DNA of 12,206 nt from 13-1-40CM-64-14 sp036393975 (lineage in GTDB: Bacteria > Sysuimicrobiota > Sysuimicrobiia > Sysuimicrobiales > Kaftiobacteriaceae): the NCBI GenBank assembly GCA_036393975.1, contig DASWFZ010000130.1:1-12206 (forward strand), in the 5' to 3' direction. The notes under the pieces are model-generated. The model saw only the letters and a program-made list of their open reading frames with translations, did not search any database and was not told where the DNA came from. The first letter of the stretch is position 1. Every line of letters begins with the position of its first letter. This document shows, piece after piece, positions 6,326 through 12,206 of this stretch. Both the position numbers and the translations under genes were made by a program.

Positions 6326-6672
6326 GTCCACCGCCGGGCGGCGCGCACCGCCCGGGTTTCGGTGCGAAACGCGGGAAATGCGCTCCGCAGCCCTGTCAGC
6401 AAGAACAGCCGCGTAAACAACGGCTGGTCATGGACGAAGCCGATGTTCCCTCCGGCGGCCCGCGCTTGCTGACGCGTCGCCGCCAACACCGCTAGCGCCT
6501 GACCATCTAAGTAGGTGGTCTTCAGCAGGTTCACAATGATACGGGTCTGTCCCTCAACGAGCATGTGACGAATAGCCGAGCGCAGCTTGGGCGATGTGTG
6601 AACGTCGAGCTCACCGTCCACGCTCACCACCGCGACCCCTTTGACAATGCGGGTTGTCACCTGGGCGGTCAT
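6304..6672 (-). CDS. STAS-domain protein (anti-sigma factor antagonist-like)
   Basis: The 122 residues form a single STAS domain of the SpoIIAA/RsbV type. In that family the protein binds and inhibits a switch kinase (SpoIIAB/RsbW) and is itself turned off by phosphorylation of a serine in a DSSG motif. Seen here: VVSVDGELDVHTSPKL, IIVNLLKTTYLDGQALAVL and, near the end, LFTRLFLLTGLRSAFPAF, which follow the family pattern strand by strand. Where SpoIIAA has Asp-Ser-Ser-Gly (phosphorylated Ser58) this protein has Asp56-Gly57-Gln58-Ala59, so the usual phosphorylation site is missing. I start at the ATG at 6672, which begins just before the first strand. An ATG at 6768 would add 32 unrelated residues. 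The gene converges with leuS and diverges from the sigma factor gene. No switch kinase gene is in the window. Confidence 0.8.
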   Translation of the reverse strand: MTAQVTTRIVKGVAVVSVDGELDVHTSPKLRSAIRHMLVEGQTRIIVNLLKTTYLDGQALAVLAATRQQARAAGGNIGFVHDQPLFTRLFLLTGLRSAFPAFRTETRAVRAARRWTKTSPRA

Positions 6673-6776
6673 GTCCCTGATACGGCCAATCTCTTTGGAG
6701 CCGTTCTTGCCACCCGTTCTGTTTCCTGTCTGAGGAATGGGGTCTGGTCCGGTGTCGACGTAGGGCATGAGTGATG

Positions 6777-6878
6777 CTGCGGGCCGCAGGTGTCGATTTC
6801 CCCTGAGGCCTGCACTCGCTCAGGTCTGTGCAAGCAGTGGAACTTCCCGACCCTACCGCGCGTAGAAAGGGGTAGGGT
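6777..6878. promoter_or_regulatory. Divergent intergenic region with three inverted repeats and a possible ECF promoter
   Basis: Three dyads lie between the STAS gene and the sigma factor gene: CTGCGG-G-CCGCAG (6777-6789), CCTGAG-N11-CTCAGG (6802-6824) and ACCCTACC-N13-GGTAGGGT (6850-6878). None has a T-run, so they are not obvious terminators. GGAACTT at 6839-6845 equals the -35 box recognised by RpoE-type ECF factors, but the -10 region (CGTAGA at 6861-6866) matches only loosely. Autoregulation of the downstream sigma factor from here is plausible but unproven. Confidence 0.35.
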
Positions 6879-6895
6879 GGCCCCGGAGCTGGTGA

Positions 6896-7483
6896 TTGGT
6901 CCGTTCACAGGTCCCACCTCGTTATACGCAGGAAGAGCTGGCCACCTTGGAAGCGTTGGTGACCCGCTATGGCCGGTCTGTGTACAACATGGCGTACCGG
7001 TTGGCGGGCAACGACGCGGACGCCCAAGATCTTTCACAGGAGGCCTTCATCCGGGTGTTCCGAGCATTCCGGTCCATCGACCCGGCCGCGCATCTGGAGG
7101 GGTGGTTGCACCGGATCGTTACGAACCTCTTCATCGACATGCTCCGGCGACGCCCCAAGGCGCGCCTCGAGTCCCTTGATGCGCCGGTGGCGACGTCACG
7201 CGGGGGAGAGGTCGGAAGAGAGTTTGCCGACGAGCGGGCACATCCCGAAGCCGACGTGGTAGAGAGCCAGATGGACGCCGAGGTCCAACGGGCGTTGATG
7301 GCGCTCCATCCAGAGCTACGGGCGGTGGTCGTTTTCAGCGACATCGAGGGCTATGCGTATGAGGAGATCGCGAACGTGTTACGGATTCCAGTGGGCACGG
7401 TGAAGTCGCGCTTGCACCGAGCTCGTCGGGTGCTGCAAGTCAAACTCGCCCACCTCAGCCCGCGCCGGGAGGTGGTTCCGTGA
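6896..7483 (+). CDS. RNA polymerase sigma factor, ECF/RpoE family
   Basis: This 195-residue ECF sigma factor directs RNA polymerase to a stress regulon. Sigma region 2 spans about 22-88 (RYGRSVYNMAYRLAGNDADAQ, DLSQEAFIRVFRAF, WLHRIVTNLFIDMLRRR). Region 4 spans about 125-183 (ALMALHPELRAVVVFSDIEG, then YEEIANVLRIPVGTVKSRLHRAR, the -35 binding helix-turn-helix). A variable acidic linker joins them. The start is a TTG at 6896, directly after an in-frame TGA, with GGAG at 6885-6888 as ribosome binding site. The stop overlaps the start of the anti-sigma gene (GTGA), as expected for a coupled pair. Genes two and three of the cassette predict regulation by a membrane anti-sigma factor and an exported sensor. 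Confidence 0.95.
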   Translation: MVRSQVPPRYTQEELATLEALVTRYGRSVYNMAYRLAGNDADAQDLSQEAFIRVFRAFRSIDPAAHLEGWLHRIVTNLFIDMLRRRPKARLESLDAPVATSRGGEVGREFADERAHPEADVVESQMDAEVQRALMALHPELRAVVVFSDIEGYAYEEIANVLRIPVGTVKSRLHRARRVLQVKLAHLSPRREVVP

Positions 7484-7992
7484 CGCATGCCCGGTGGCAG
7501 CGGCAACTCTCAGCCTACGTGGACGGAGAGCTGACCCCGCACGAGGCGGAGGAAGTGCAGGCGCACCTCGCGCAGTGCGAGTCGTGTCGAGCGGAGCTGG
7601 ATCGCCTGCAATCCCTGAAGTCTTTGCTGGGCCGTCTTCCAGAGCGACCCGTCCCCGAGACCCTGTGGACGTCGATCCGTGCACAGTTGGATCGACCCCA
7701 ACAGTCGTGGATCGCACTGGTCGAGCAGTGGCTGCGAGGGGTAGTCCGCCGACCAGCGCTCGCCGCCGCCGCACTGGCCCTTGTCGCCGTCCTGGTGGCC
7801 ATCCCTCTGGTCCGTGGCCGTCTCGAACGACTCCGCGCCGCAGAACTTGGCCCGGAACTGTACATTCGCGAGCACGCACTGGCGTCGGCGTCCGATCCGT
7901 TTCTGGATCGCGCCTACCTGGGGTTACTCATCAGTGATGCCGGTCTGGCGTTGGTTGGCGCTCCTCGGGAAGAGACGAAGGAGTCGCGATGA
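7480..7992 (+). CDS. Zinc-finger (ZAS-type) transmembrane anti-sigma factor
   Basis: This is the likely inhibitor of the ECF factor encoded just upstream. The cytoplasmic N-terminal domain has the zinc-binding signature HxxxCxxC (His29, Cys33, Cys36) in a helical context beginning LSAYVDGELTPHEAEEV, as in zf-HC2/RseA-like anti-sigmas. One membrane helix follows at about 92-111 (RPALAAAALALVAVLVAIPL), preceded by Arg residues. A periplasmic or external C-terminal segment of about 55 residues could contact the RseB-like protein encoded next. The GTG start overlaps the sigma stop by 4 bases, and the stop overlaps the next ATG (ATGA), so translation of all three genes is probably coupled. Release would be expected through regulated proteolysis; no protease gene is in this window. 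Confidence 0.87.
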   Translation: MTHARWQRQLSAYVDGELTPHEAEEVQAHLAQCESCRAELDRLQSLKSLLGRLPERPVPETLWTSIRAQLDRPQQSWIALVEQWLRGVVRRPALAAAALALVAVLVAIPLVRGRLERLRAAELGPELYIREHALASASDPFLDRAYLGLLISDAGLALVGAPREETKESR

Positions 7993-9011
7993 TGCGGAGA
8001 CTCATCCCTGTGGTCTGGCTTGCGACCGCCCTCGCCATCCCCGGGCTGCGCGTGGGGGCGTCCGCGTCCCTGCCCAGTGCGCGAGATGTCGTGGCGTCGA
8101 TGGTTGCCGCGCCCGCTCTCGTCGACTACGAAGCGACGAAAGTCCTGACCGCGGTCCACGAGGATCGCGCAGAGACTGTTACGGTACTGGAGTCATATAA
8201 GCGCCTCGGGCGGCTCCGCCTGGAGTTTCTCTCCCCGGAGTCGGTGAGCGGGCGACTAGTCATCGATGATGGGGTCTCGGTCTGGCAGTATGAGCCCTCC
8301 CAGCACCTCGTTATTCATGGGCCATCATTCGTGCACACGGCGGAGGGGCCCGAGCGTGTCGAGGAGTTCTTGCGCTCAGCTCTGATCGCGGTGCTGGGCA
8401 CGGAGGAGGTGATTGGGCGGCAGACGGTCGCCCTGGCGATGGAAACCCGTGACGCGGGTCCCAGCCGCCGCTATTGGGTAGACCGGGAGACTGGCGTGAT
8501 CCTGCGGACGGAGGAACGCGACGCCCGAGGAGAGATCGTGTTTACAAGTTTCTTTACCCGCATCAGCTTTGGTTTGAACCTCCCGTCTGCTCTCTTTCGT
8601 TTCACGCCGCCATCTGGTGCCAGGGCCATCGACCTCTATGAGTCGGGGGATCCCGTGTCCTCACCAGAGGCGTTGCGGCAAGCGGCGGGCGTTTGGGTCC
8701 CTCCCACATTGCCCTTTGGATATCGGTTTCGTGCTGGCGCAGTCGTCCACCACGGAGCTTTGACCAGTACGTCCGCCTCATATACAGATGGGGTGCGCAC
8801 CCTGACGGTATTCTTGACGCCCTCCTCGCGGATGGCCTTTCCGCAGGTCGGTGTGCCGGTACAGATGGATGCGGGTGCTGCGCGCCTTCTTGATGTCGGG
8901 TACTTCCGCGTGCTGATGTGGCAGGTAGGGAGCACCACGTTCGCATTGGCCGCCACCCTGTCCCCGTCCCGCTTGTTACTGGTCGCGCGTGCCCTCGCAC
9001 CCAGGCAGTAG
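7989..9011 (+). CDS. MucB/RseB-like exported sigma regulator
   Basis: The 340-residue protein begins with a Sec signal peptide (MMRR, then a hydrophobic stretch to about residue 26). It continues with a LolA/RseB-type fold: SARDVVASMVAAPALVDYEATKVL, then LESYKRLGRLRLEFLSPESVSGRLVIDDGVSVWQYEPSQ, then RRYWVDRETGVILRTEERDARGE and FTSFFTRISFG. This is the pattern of RseB and related sensors. The C-terminal part (about 225-338, from VWVPPTLPFGYRF) resembles the second domain of MucB/RseB. In proteobacteria RseB binds the anti-sigma RseA outside the membrane and blocks its cleavage until lipoproteins or unfolded envelope proteins displace it. Position directly after the anti-sigma gene supports the same role. 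The ATG at 7989 overlaps the upstream stop; 7992 is an alternative. It lacks a lipobox, so it is probably soluble. Confidence 0.78.
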   Translation: MMRRLIPVVWLATALAIPGLRVGASASLPSARDVVASMVAAPALVDYEATKVLTAVHEDRAETVTVLESYKRLGRLRLEFLSPESVSGRLVIDDGVSVWQYEPSQHLVIHGPSFVHTAEGPERVEEFLRSALIAVLGTEEVIGRQTVALAMETRDAGPSRRYWVDRETGVILRTEERDARGEIVFTSFFTRISFGLNLPSALFRFTPPSGARAIDLYESGDPVSSPEALRQAAGVWVPPTLPFGYRFRAGAVVHHGALTSTSASYTDGVRTLTVFLTPSSRMAFPQVGVPVQMDAGAARLLDVGYFRVLMWQVGSTTFALAATLSPSRLLLVARALAPRQ

Positions 9012-9117
9012 ACTGGGGCCGCGACATCCCCGAAGGAATGGTTCTCGACCCTCCGAAACGTACTCCACGCGGATTATTGTCGAATCTCTACCAGCCTGCC
9101 GGCGCCGGGAGGGGACA

Positions 9118-9414
9118 GTGCACCTGCGAGAATTCCAGAGCCGTGTGAGCGCGATCTACGGAGCGCGTGACCGCGAACGGGGACAAGATGGCACGTTCCG
9201 ATGGCTCGTAGAGGAAGTCGGCGAACTCGCTCGTGCGCTACGAGATGGCAGTCCCGAGTCGCTGCGCGAAGAGGTCTCCGACGTGCTAGCCTGGACGACC
9301 AGTGTCGCCACCCTCTGTGGGGTCGACCTAGAGCAGGCCGCCTCCCGCTACGCTCATGCGTGCCCCAAATGTCAGAAGCTTCCCTGCGCGTGCGCGCGCA
9401 CGTCGTCGGACTGA
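9118..9414 (+). CDS. MazG-type nucleotide pyrophosphohydrolase, short form with cysteine-rich tail
   Basis: A 98-residue all-alpha NTP pyrophosphohydrolase. Such enzymes split NTPs or damaged nucleotides into NMP and pyrophosphate. The metal-binding signature is seen as EExxE (Glu32, Glu33, Glu36 in WLVEEVGELARAL) and ExxD (Glu52, Asp55 in LREEVSDVLAW), the spacing expected for a single MazG core. After the core a C-terminal CPKC-(4)-CAC segment carries four cysteines (82, 85, 90, 92) that could bind zinc. A GTG start at 9118 is favoured because GGAGGGG lies at 9108-9114 and the protein then begins at the first MazG helix (LREFQSRVSAIY). An in-frame ATG at 8989 lies inside the preceding gene. 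The 106 bases between the two genes hold no clear promoter or terminator. The dipeptidase follows closely. Confidence 0.82.
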   Translation: MHLREFQSRVSAIYGARDRERGQDGTFRWLVEEVGELARALRDGSPESLREEVSDVLAWTTSVATLCGVDLEQAASRYAHACPKCQKLPCACARTSSD

Positions 9415-9438
9415 CGATTGCCTTTAGATCCTCGGCAA

Positions 9439-10422
9439 ATGCCCGTGTCTCCCCAGCCTCTGACCGGTCCCCCGCGCCTCCACCATGAGACTATCGTCGT
9501 GGACTTGCACAACGACATTATGCTCGACGTGCAATCCGGCAAGCGCGATATCACGCGCCGGAGTCAGGTGGGGCACTCCGACCTACCTCGGTTCCGCGAG
9601 GGCGGCGTCGATGTGCAGGTCTTTGCCTTATTCGTCCATCCCTCAGAAGCCGATCGGGGCCGCCAGCGAGTCAGTGCGCTGCTGGACGCATTCGATCACC
9701 TCGCCGCGTCCAATCAGTCGGCGCTTTCCTCCGTGACCTCGGCCGCGGAGATCCGCCAACTGCATGGGACAGGGCGGCTAGCAGTCGTCCTCGCCGTGGA
9801 GAATGGCTCTGCTTTGGAGGGCGATCCCGCCTACGTCGATGTTCTGTTTCGCCGCGGTGTGCGGATGATGGGTCTCACATGGAACAATAGCAACGGCCTG
9901 GCCGACGGTGCCCTGGAATCCACGCATGGCGGATTGACTCCGGTAGGGCGTGCGGTCTTACAGCGGATGCGGGATGTGGGGATGGTTGTGGACGTGTCCC
10001 ACCTGTCCGAGAAGAGTTTTTGGGATGTCCTCGCCGCTACCCACGGCCCGATTGTGGCGACGCATTCCAACGCCGCGGGACTGACGTCTCACCAGCGCAA
10101 CCTCACCGATGATCAGCTGCGTGCCATGGCCGAACGCGGCGGGGTGGTCGGGGTGAACTTCGTCCCCGCCTTCCTCGGCGGAGCGTCGCTCGCACAGGTC
10201 CTCGAGCATGTAACCTACCTGGTCTCGTTGATAGGGGCCAACGGCGTGGCGCTGGGCTCCGACTTTGACGGGTTCACAGGCCGGGTCAACGGTCTCGAAG
10301 ATGTCAGCCGGCTCCCTGCACTGACCGCAGCCTTGCTCGATCGAGACTATGAGCCCGAGACGATCCGGAAGATCTTGGGGGGAAATGCTCTGAGGATGTT
10401 CGGCGAGGTCTGGGGGCGGTAG
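9439..10422 (+). CDS. Membrane dipeptidase (peptidase family M19)
   Basis: A zinc dipeptidase of the renal dipeptidase family, 327 residues from the ATG at 9439. All metal and active-site landmarks are in place: His24 and Asp26 in VDLHND, the bridging Glu121 in LAVENG, His188 in VVDVSHLSE, His209 in VATHSNAAG and Asp275 in LGSDFDG. The C-terminal KILGGNALRMF is also typical. The family cleaves dipeptides, some with D-amino acids, and some members act on peptidoglycan fragments; the substrate here cannot be told. No signal peptide is visible, so a cytoplasmic location is likely in spite of the family name. The frame also has a TTG at 9418; neither start has a clear ribosome binding site, and I prefer the ATG. 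It lies 24 bases after mazG. Confidence 0.92.
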   Translation: MPVSPQPLTGPPRLHHETIVVDLHNDIMLDVQSGKRDITRRSQVGHSDLPRFREGGVDVQVFALFVHPSEADRGRQRVSALLDAFDHLAASNQSALSSVTSAAEIRQLHGTGRLAVVLAVENGSALEGDPAYVDVLFRRGVRMMGLTWNNSNGLADGALESTHGGLTPVGRAVLQRMRDVGMVVDVSHLSEKSFWDVLAATHGPIVATHSNAAGLTSHQRNLTDDQLRAMAERGGVVGVNFVPAFLGGASLAQVLEHVTYLVSLIGANGVALGSDFDGFTGRVNGLEDVSRLPALTAALLDRDYEPETIRKILGGNALRMFGEVWGR

Positions 10423-10434
10423 CCCCCGGATTCT
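10412..10434 (+). terminator. Possible terminator between the converging dipeptidase and speB genes
   Basis: GGGGGC (10412-10417), loop GGTA and GCCCCC (10422-10427) form a tight 6-bp GC hairpin overlapping the dipeptidase stop codon. It is followed by GGATTCTTT. The stem is short and the T tract is interrupted, so this is a moderate candidate. Confidence 0.45.
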
Positions 10435-11265
10435 TTACGTTGTTGCTTTAAGGACTAGGATCGCTTCGCGCACAATTGTCGCCGCGAGCACCGCCGTTCG
10501 TCCGGACGGGTCATAGGGCGGCGAGACTTCCACCACGTCGAGTCCCACCACGCGCAGCGCTCCCAACCGCCGCACGAACGCCAATAGATCACGTGCCGGA
10601 ATGCCTGCAGGCTCCGGGTTGCCTGTGCCTGGGGCATCAGCGGGGTCGATGGCGTCGATATCGATGGAGACATATGCGGGCCTTTGCTCCAGCCATCCCC
10701 AGGTCGGCGCCGGGAGATCGATCCGCGCCGCGCTGTGCCGCAGCCGACCAGCGAGCTCGAATTCCTCCCGGGTCCCGGCTCGGATCCCGAGCTGGACGAC
10801 AGACTGGGGGGTGAGGACATCAAGAATCCGCCGCGTGACCGTGGCGTGAGAGAGGCGCTGGCCCTCGTACTCCTCACGCAAATCGGTGTGGGCGTCGATC
10901 TGCACAAATGCGAGGTCCGGATGCGTGTGGTGCAGCGCCTGAACCGCCCCCAACGCGATGGTGTGTTCTCCGCCGAGTAGAATCGGAAGGGAGGCAGGGG
11001 CGATGTTCCCCACTAACGCTTTTACAGCATCCACCATCTGATGGGGACGCAGGTCGGCAGTATCGATATCGCCGACGTCCGCATAGACGACGTCGCCAAG
11101 GTCGCGCCCGAGAATGGGACTATAGGTTTCGATGCTTTGGGAGGCCCACCGAATCGCGGCGGGGGCATGCCGGCTACCGCTGCGAAATGTGGAGGTGGCA
11201 TCGTAAGGGACGCCTGCTACCATCACCGCCGGATGCGCGGTCGAACGCGCTCCCAGAAATGTCAT
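10435..11265 (-). CDS. speB: Agmatinase / ureohydrolase of the arginase family
   Basis: This manganese enzyme releases urea from agmatine to give putrescine, or in some thermophiles from N1-aminopropylagmatine to give spermidine. The 276 residues show the ureohydrolase metal-site motifs: GGEHT (His101), IDAHTDLR (Asp124, His126, Asp128) and SIDIDAIDP (Asp202, Asp204). GVPYD near the N-terminus and RLSHATVTRRI around His140 also fit. The usual GTGTPEPGG that follows the third motif reads GTGNPEPAG here, a small departure that may touch substrate choice. The ATG at 11265 overlaps the stop of speE by four bases (ATGA), so the two are translationally coupled. Agmatinase is the most likely activity. 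Confidence 0.92.
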   Translation of the reverse strand: MTFLGARSTAHPAVMVAGVPYDATSTFRSGSRHAPAAIRWASQSIETYSPILGRDLGDVVYADVGDIDTADLRPHQMVDAVKALVGNIAPASLPILLGGEHTIALGAVQALHHTHPDLAFVQIDAHTDLREEYEGQRLSHATVTRRILDVLTPQSVVQLGIRAGTREEFELAGRLRHSAARIDLPAPTWGWLEQRPAYVSIDIDAIDPADAPGTGNPEPAGIPARDLLAFVRRLGALRVVGLDVVEVSPPYDPSGRTAVLAATIVREAILVLKATT

Positions 11266-12089
11266 ACGTCTGGCAGGCCAGGAAGCTGCAGGGCAGCGGC
11301 GTGCGTATCCGCCGAGTATAAGCGTGTCGGGATCTTAGCGAGCCGCTTCCCGATCGCGTCCCGATTGAGACTACCGGGGTCATGTCGCAGGCTCCCGTAC
11401 GAAAATCCCCACAGGACTCCCGGGTAGGCAGGCACCGCCGCCCAATAGGTTCCCACAACCGGGAAGGCCGTCCGCAGGTGGCGGCGGACCATGTCGGTGA
11501 GGTCCCGCTGATACAGCAACGAACCGCTCTGTGCGACCAGGAGGCCGTCGGGGGCGAGCACATGGGTGCAGGCGGCATAAAACTCCGGCGAGAAGAGGGC
11601 GAGGCCAGGGCCTTTGGGATCGGTCGAGTCCACCAGAATGACATCAAAGCGTTCTGAGGCTGTCTGAACAAACTTGATACCATCATCAATGACCAGGCGT
11701 GTGCGCGCATCGTCAAAAGCCCCCCCGCTGATAAACGGCAGGAACCGTCGGCACACCGTCACCACGTCCTGGTCGATCTCCACCAGCGTCGCGCGCTCGA
11801 TCGGATGCTTAAGGGTCTCTTCGAGCGTGCCGCCGTCCCCGCCGCCAATGATCAGCACGCGGCGTGGCGCCGGGTGAGTCAACAGAGGCAGGTGGGCTAA
11901 CATTTCGTGATAGCTGTACTCATCGCGTTCGGTGGTCTGGACAGCATCGTCGAGGATCAGCATTCGCCCGAACAGGGGACTCGAGGCGACCTGAATGTGC
12001 TGGAAGGCGGAGCGCCCATCGAAGAGGACATCCTGAACCTGTGTCGCCTGGGCAAACCCTGGGCCTACGATATCAACGATCCACTCCAT
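11262..12089 (-). CDS. speE: Spermidine synthase (polyamine aminopropyltransferase)
   Basis: It transfers an aminopropyl group from decarboxylated S-adenosylmethionine to putrescine (or agmatine in some lineages). The 275 residues are normal length. Landmarks: QTTERDEYSYHEMLAHLPL at 51-69; the cofactor loop GGGDGG at 82-87; VEID (Glu104) for the cofactor ribose; IDDGIKF (Asp135-Asp136-Gly137); and DSTDPKGPG at 154-162, holding the catalytic and amine-binding acidic residues, followed by LFSPEFY. The start ATG at 12089 has a strong GGAGG a few bases upstream on this strand. It is the first gene of the speE-speB pair, an order also found in Bacillus. No S-adenosylmethionine decarboxylase or arginine decarboxylase gene is in the window. 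Confidence 0.94.
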   Translation of the reverse strand: MEWIVDIVGPGFAQATQVQDVLFDGRSAFQHIQVASSPLFGRMLILDDAVQTTERDEYSYHEMLAHLPLLTHPAPRRVLIIGGGDGGTLEETLKHPIERATLVEIDQDVVTVCRRFLPFISGGAFDDARTRLVIDDGIKFVQTASERFDVILVDSTDPKGPGLALFSPEFYAACTHVLAPDGLLVAQSGSLLYQRDLTDMVRRHLRTAFPVVGTYWAAVPAYPGVLWGFSYGSLRHDPGSLNRDAIGKRLAKIPTRLYSADTHAAALQLPGLPDV

Positions 12090-12206
12090 GGGATCCTCCG
12101 TGTCTTACGCAGAAGACAGCACCGGTCTAGAGTCTACTCGGCCGACCGTCAGCAATGTCAGAGGGCTGGTCGGGAGTGGGGTCGATCACGGGACCGTTAC
12201 GGCCAG
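12090..12206. other. Upstream region of speE, no gene seen
   Basis: These 117 bases hold no credible reading frame. They must contain the speE control region. On the - strand only weak -35/-10 resemblances are visible (a TTGCTG followed 18 bases later by TCTAGA), too poor to call as a promoter. Confidence 0.5.

Noticed and set aside
6673..6768. 32-residue N-terminal extension of the STAS protein
   Set aside because: The extension is Gly/Asn/Lys-rich without similarity to STAS proteins; the ATG at 6672 begins just before the first strand.
9055..9082. ECF-type promoter ahead of mazG (GAAAC and GTCG)
   Set aside because: The spacing of 19 bases is longer than usual and there is no further support.
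1..12206. CRISPR arrays, insertion sequences, prophage or direct-repeat arrays
   Set aside because: No repeated spacer pattern, transposase, integrase or long direct repeat was seen. The many long frames opposite real genes are explained by high GC content.

Overview
The window is GC-rich, densely packed bacterial chromosome with no sign of mobile DNA. It carries a textbook Firmicutes-type transcriptional T-box riboswitch, a tRNA with an encoded CCA end, an rsfS/leuS neighbourhood, and a speE-speB pair. This suggests a high-GC, deep-branching relative of Bacillota (for example Symbiobacterium- or Thermaerobacter-like, or an uncultured Terrabacteria phylum). The lineage is an inference from gene content only.

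Region 1 (1-2330, + strand): the 3' end of rsfS (ribosomal silencing factor), a tandem-GNAT acetyltransferase, a small two-helix membrane protein and a membrane-anchored SPOR-domain protein. These are housekeeping and cell-envelope genes.

Region 2 (2397-6320, + strand): this is the most unusual part. A strong sigma-A-type promoter drives a leucine-type T-box leader. Inside that leader, between Stem I and the antiterminator, lies a complete tRNA-Ala(GGC) gene. An 8-bp perfect complementarity flanks the tRNA exactly where Stem III of a T-box should be, so the tRNA appears to sit in the loop of Stem III. Past the conditional terminator come ilvE (branched-chain aminotransferase) and leuS (leucyl-tRNA synthetase), followed by a rho-independent terminator. 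The candidate specifier CUC matches leucine. Uncharged tRNA-Leu would therefore switch on both leucine synthesis and leucine charging, while tRNA-Ala is made whether or not the attenuator terminates.

Region 3 (6304-10427): a STAS-domain protein on the - strand, lacking the usual phosphorylated serine, is divergent from a sigma/anti-sigma/RseB-like cassette on the + strand. The cassette is an ECF sigma factor, a zinc-finger (HxxxCxxC) membrane anti-sigma factor and a MucB/RseB-like exported sensor, all overlapping or coupled. It is followed by a small MazG-type pyrophosphohydrolase with a cysteine-rich tail and an M19 membrane dipeptidase. Several inverted repeats lie in the divergent intergenic region.

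Region 4 (10435-12089, - strand): a translationally coupled speE-speB pair for polyamine synthesis. The last 117 bases hold no gene I can support.
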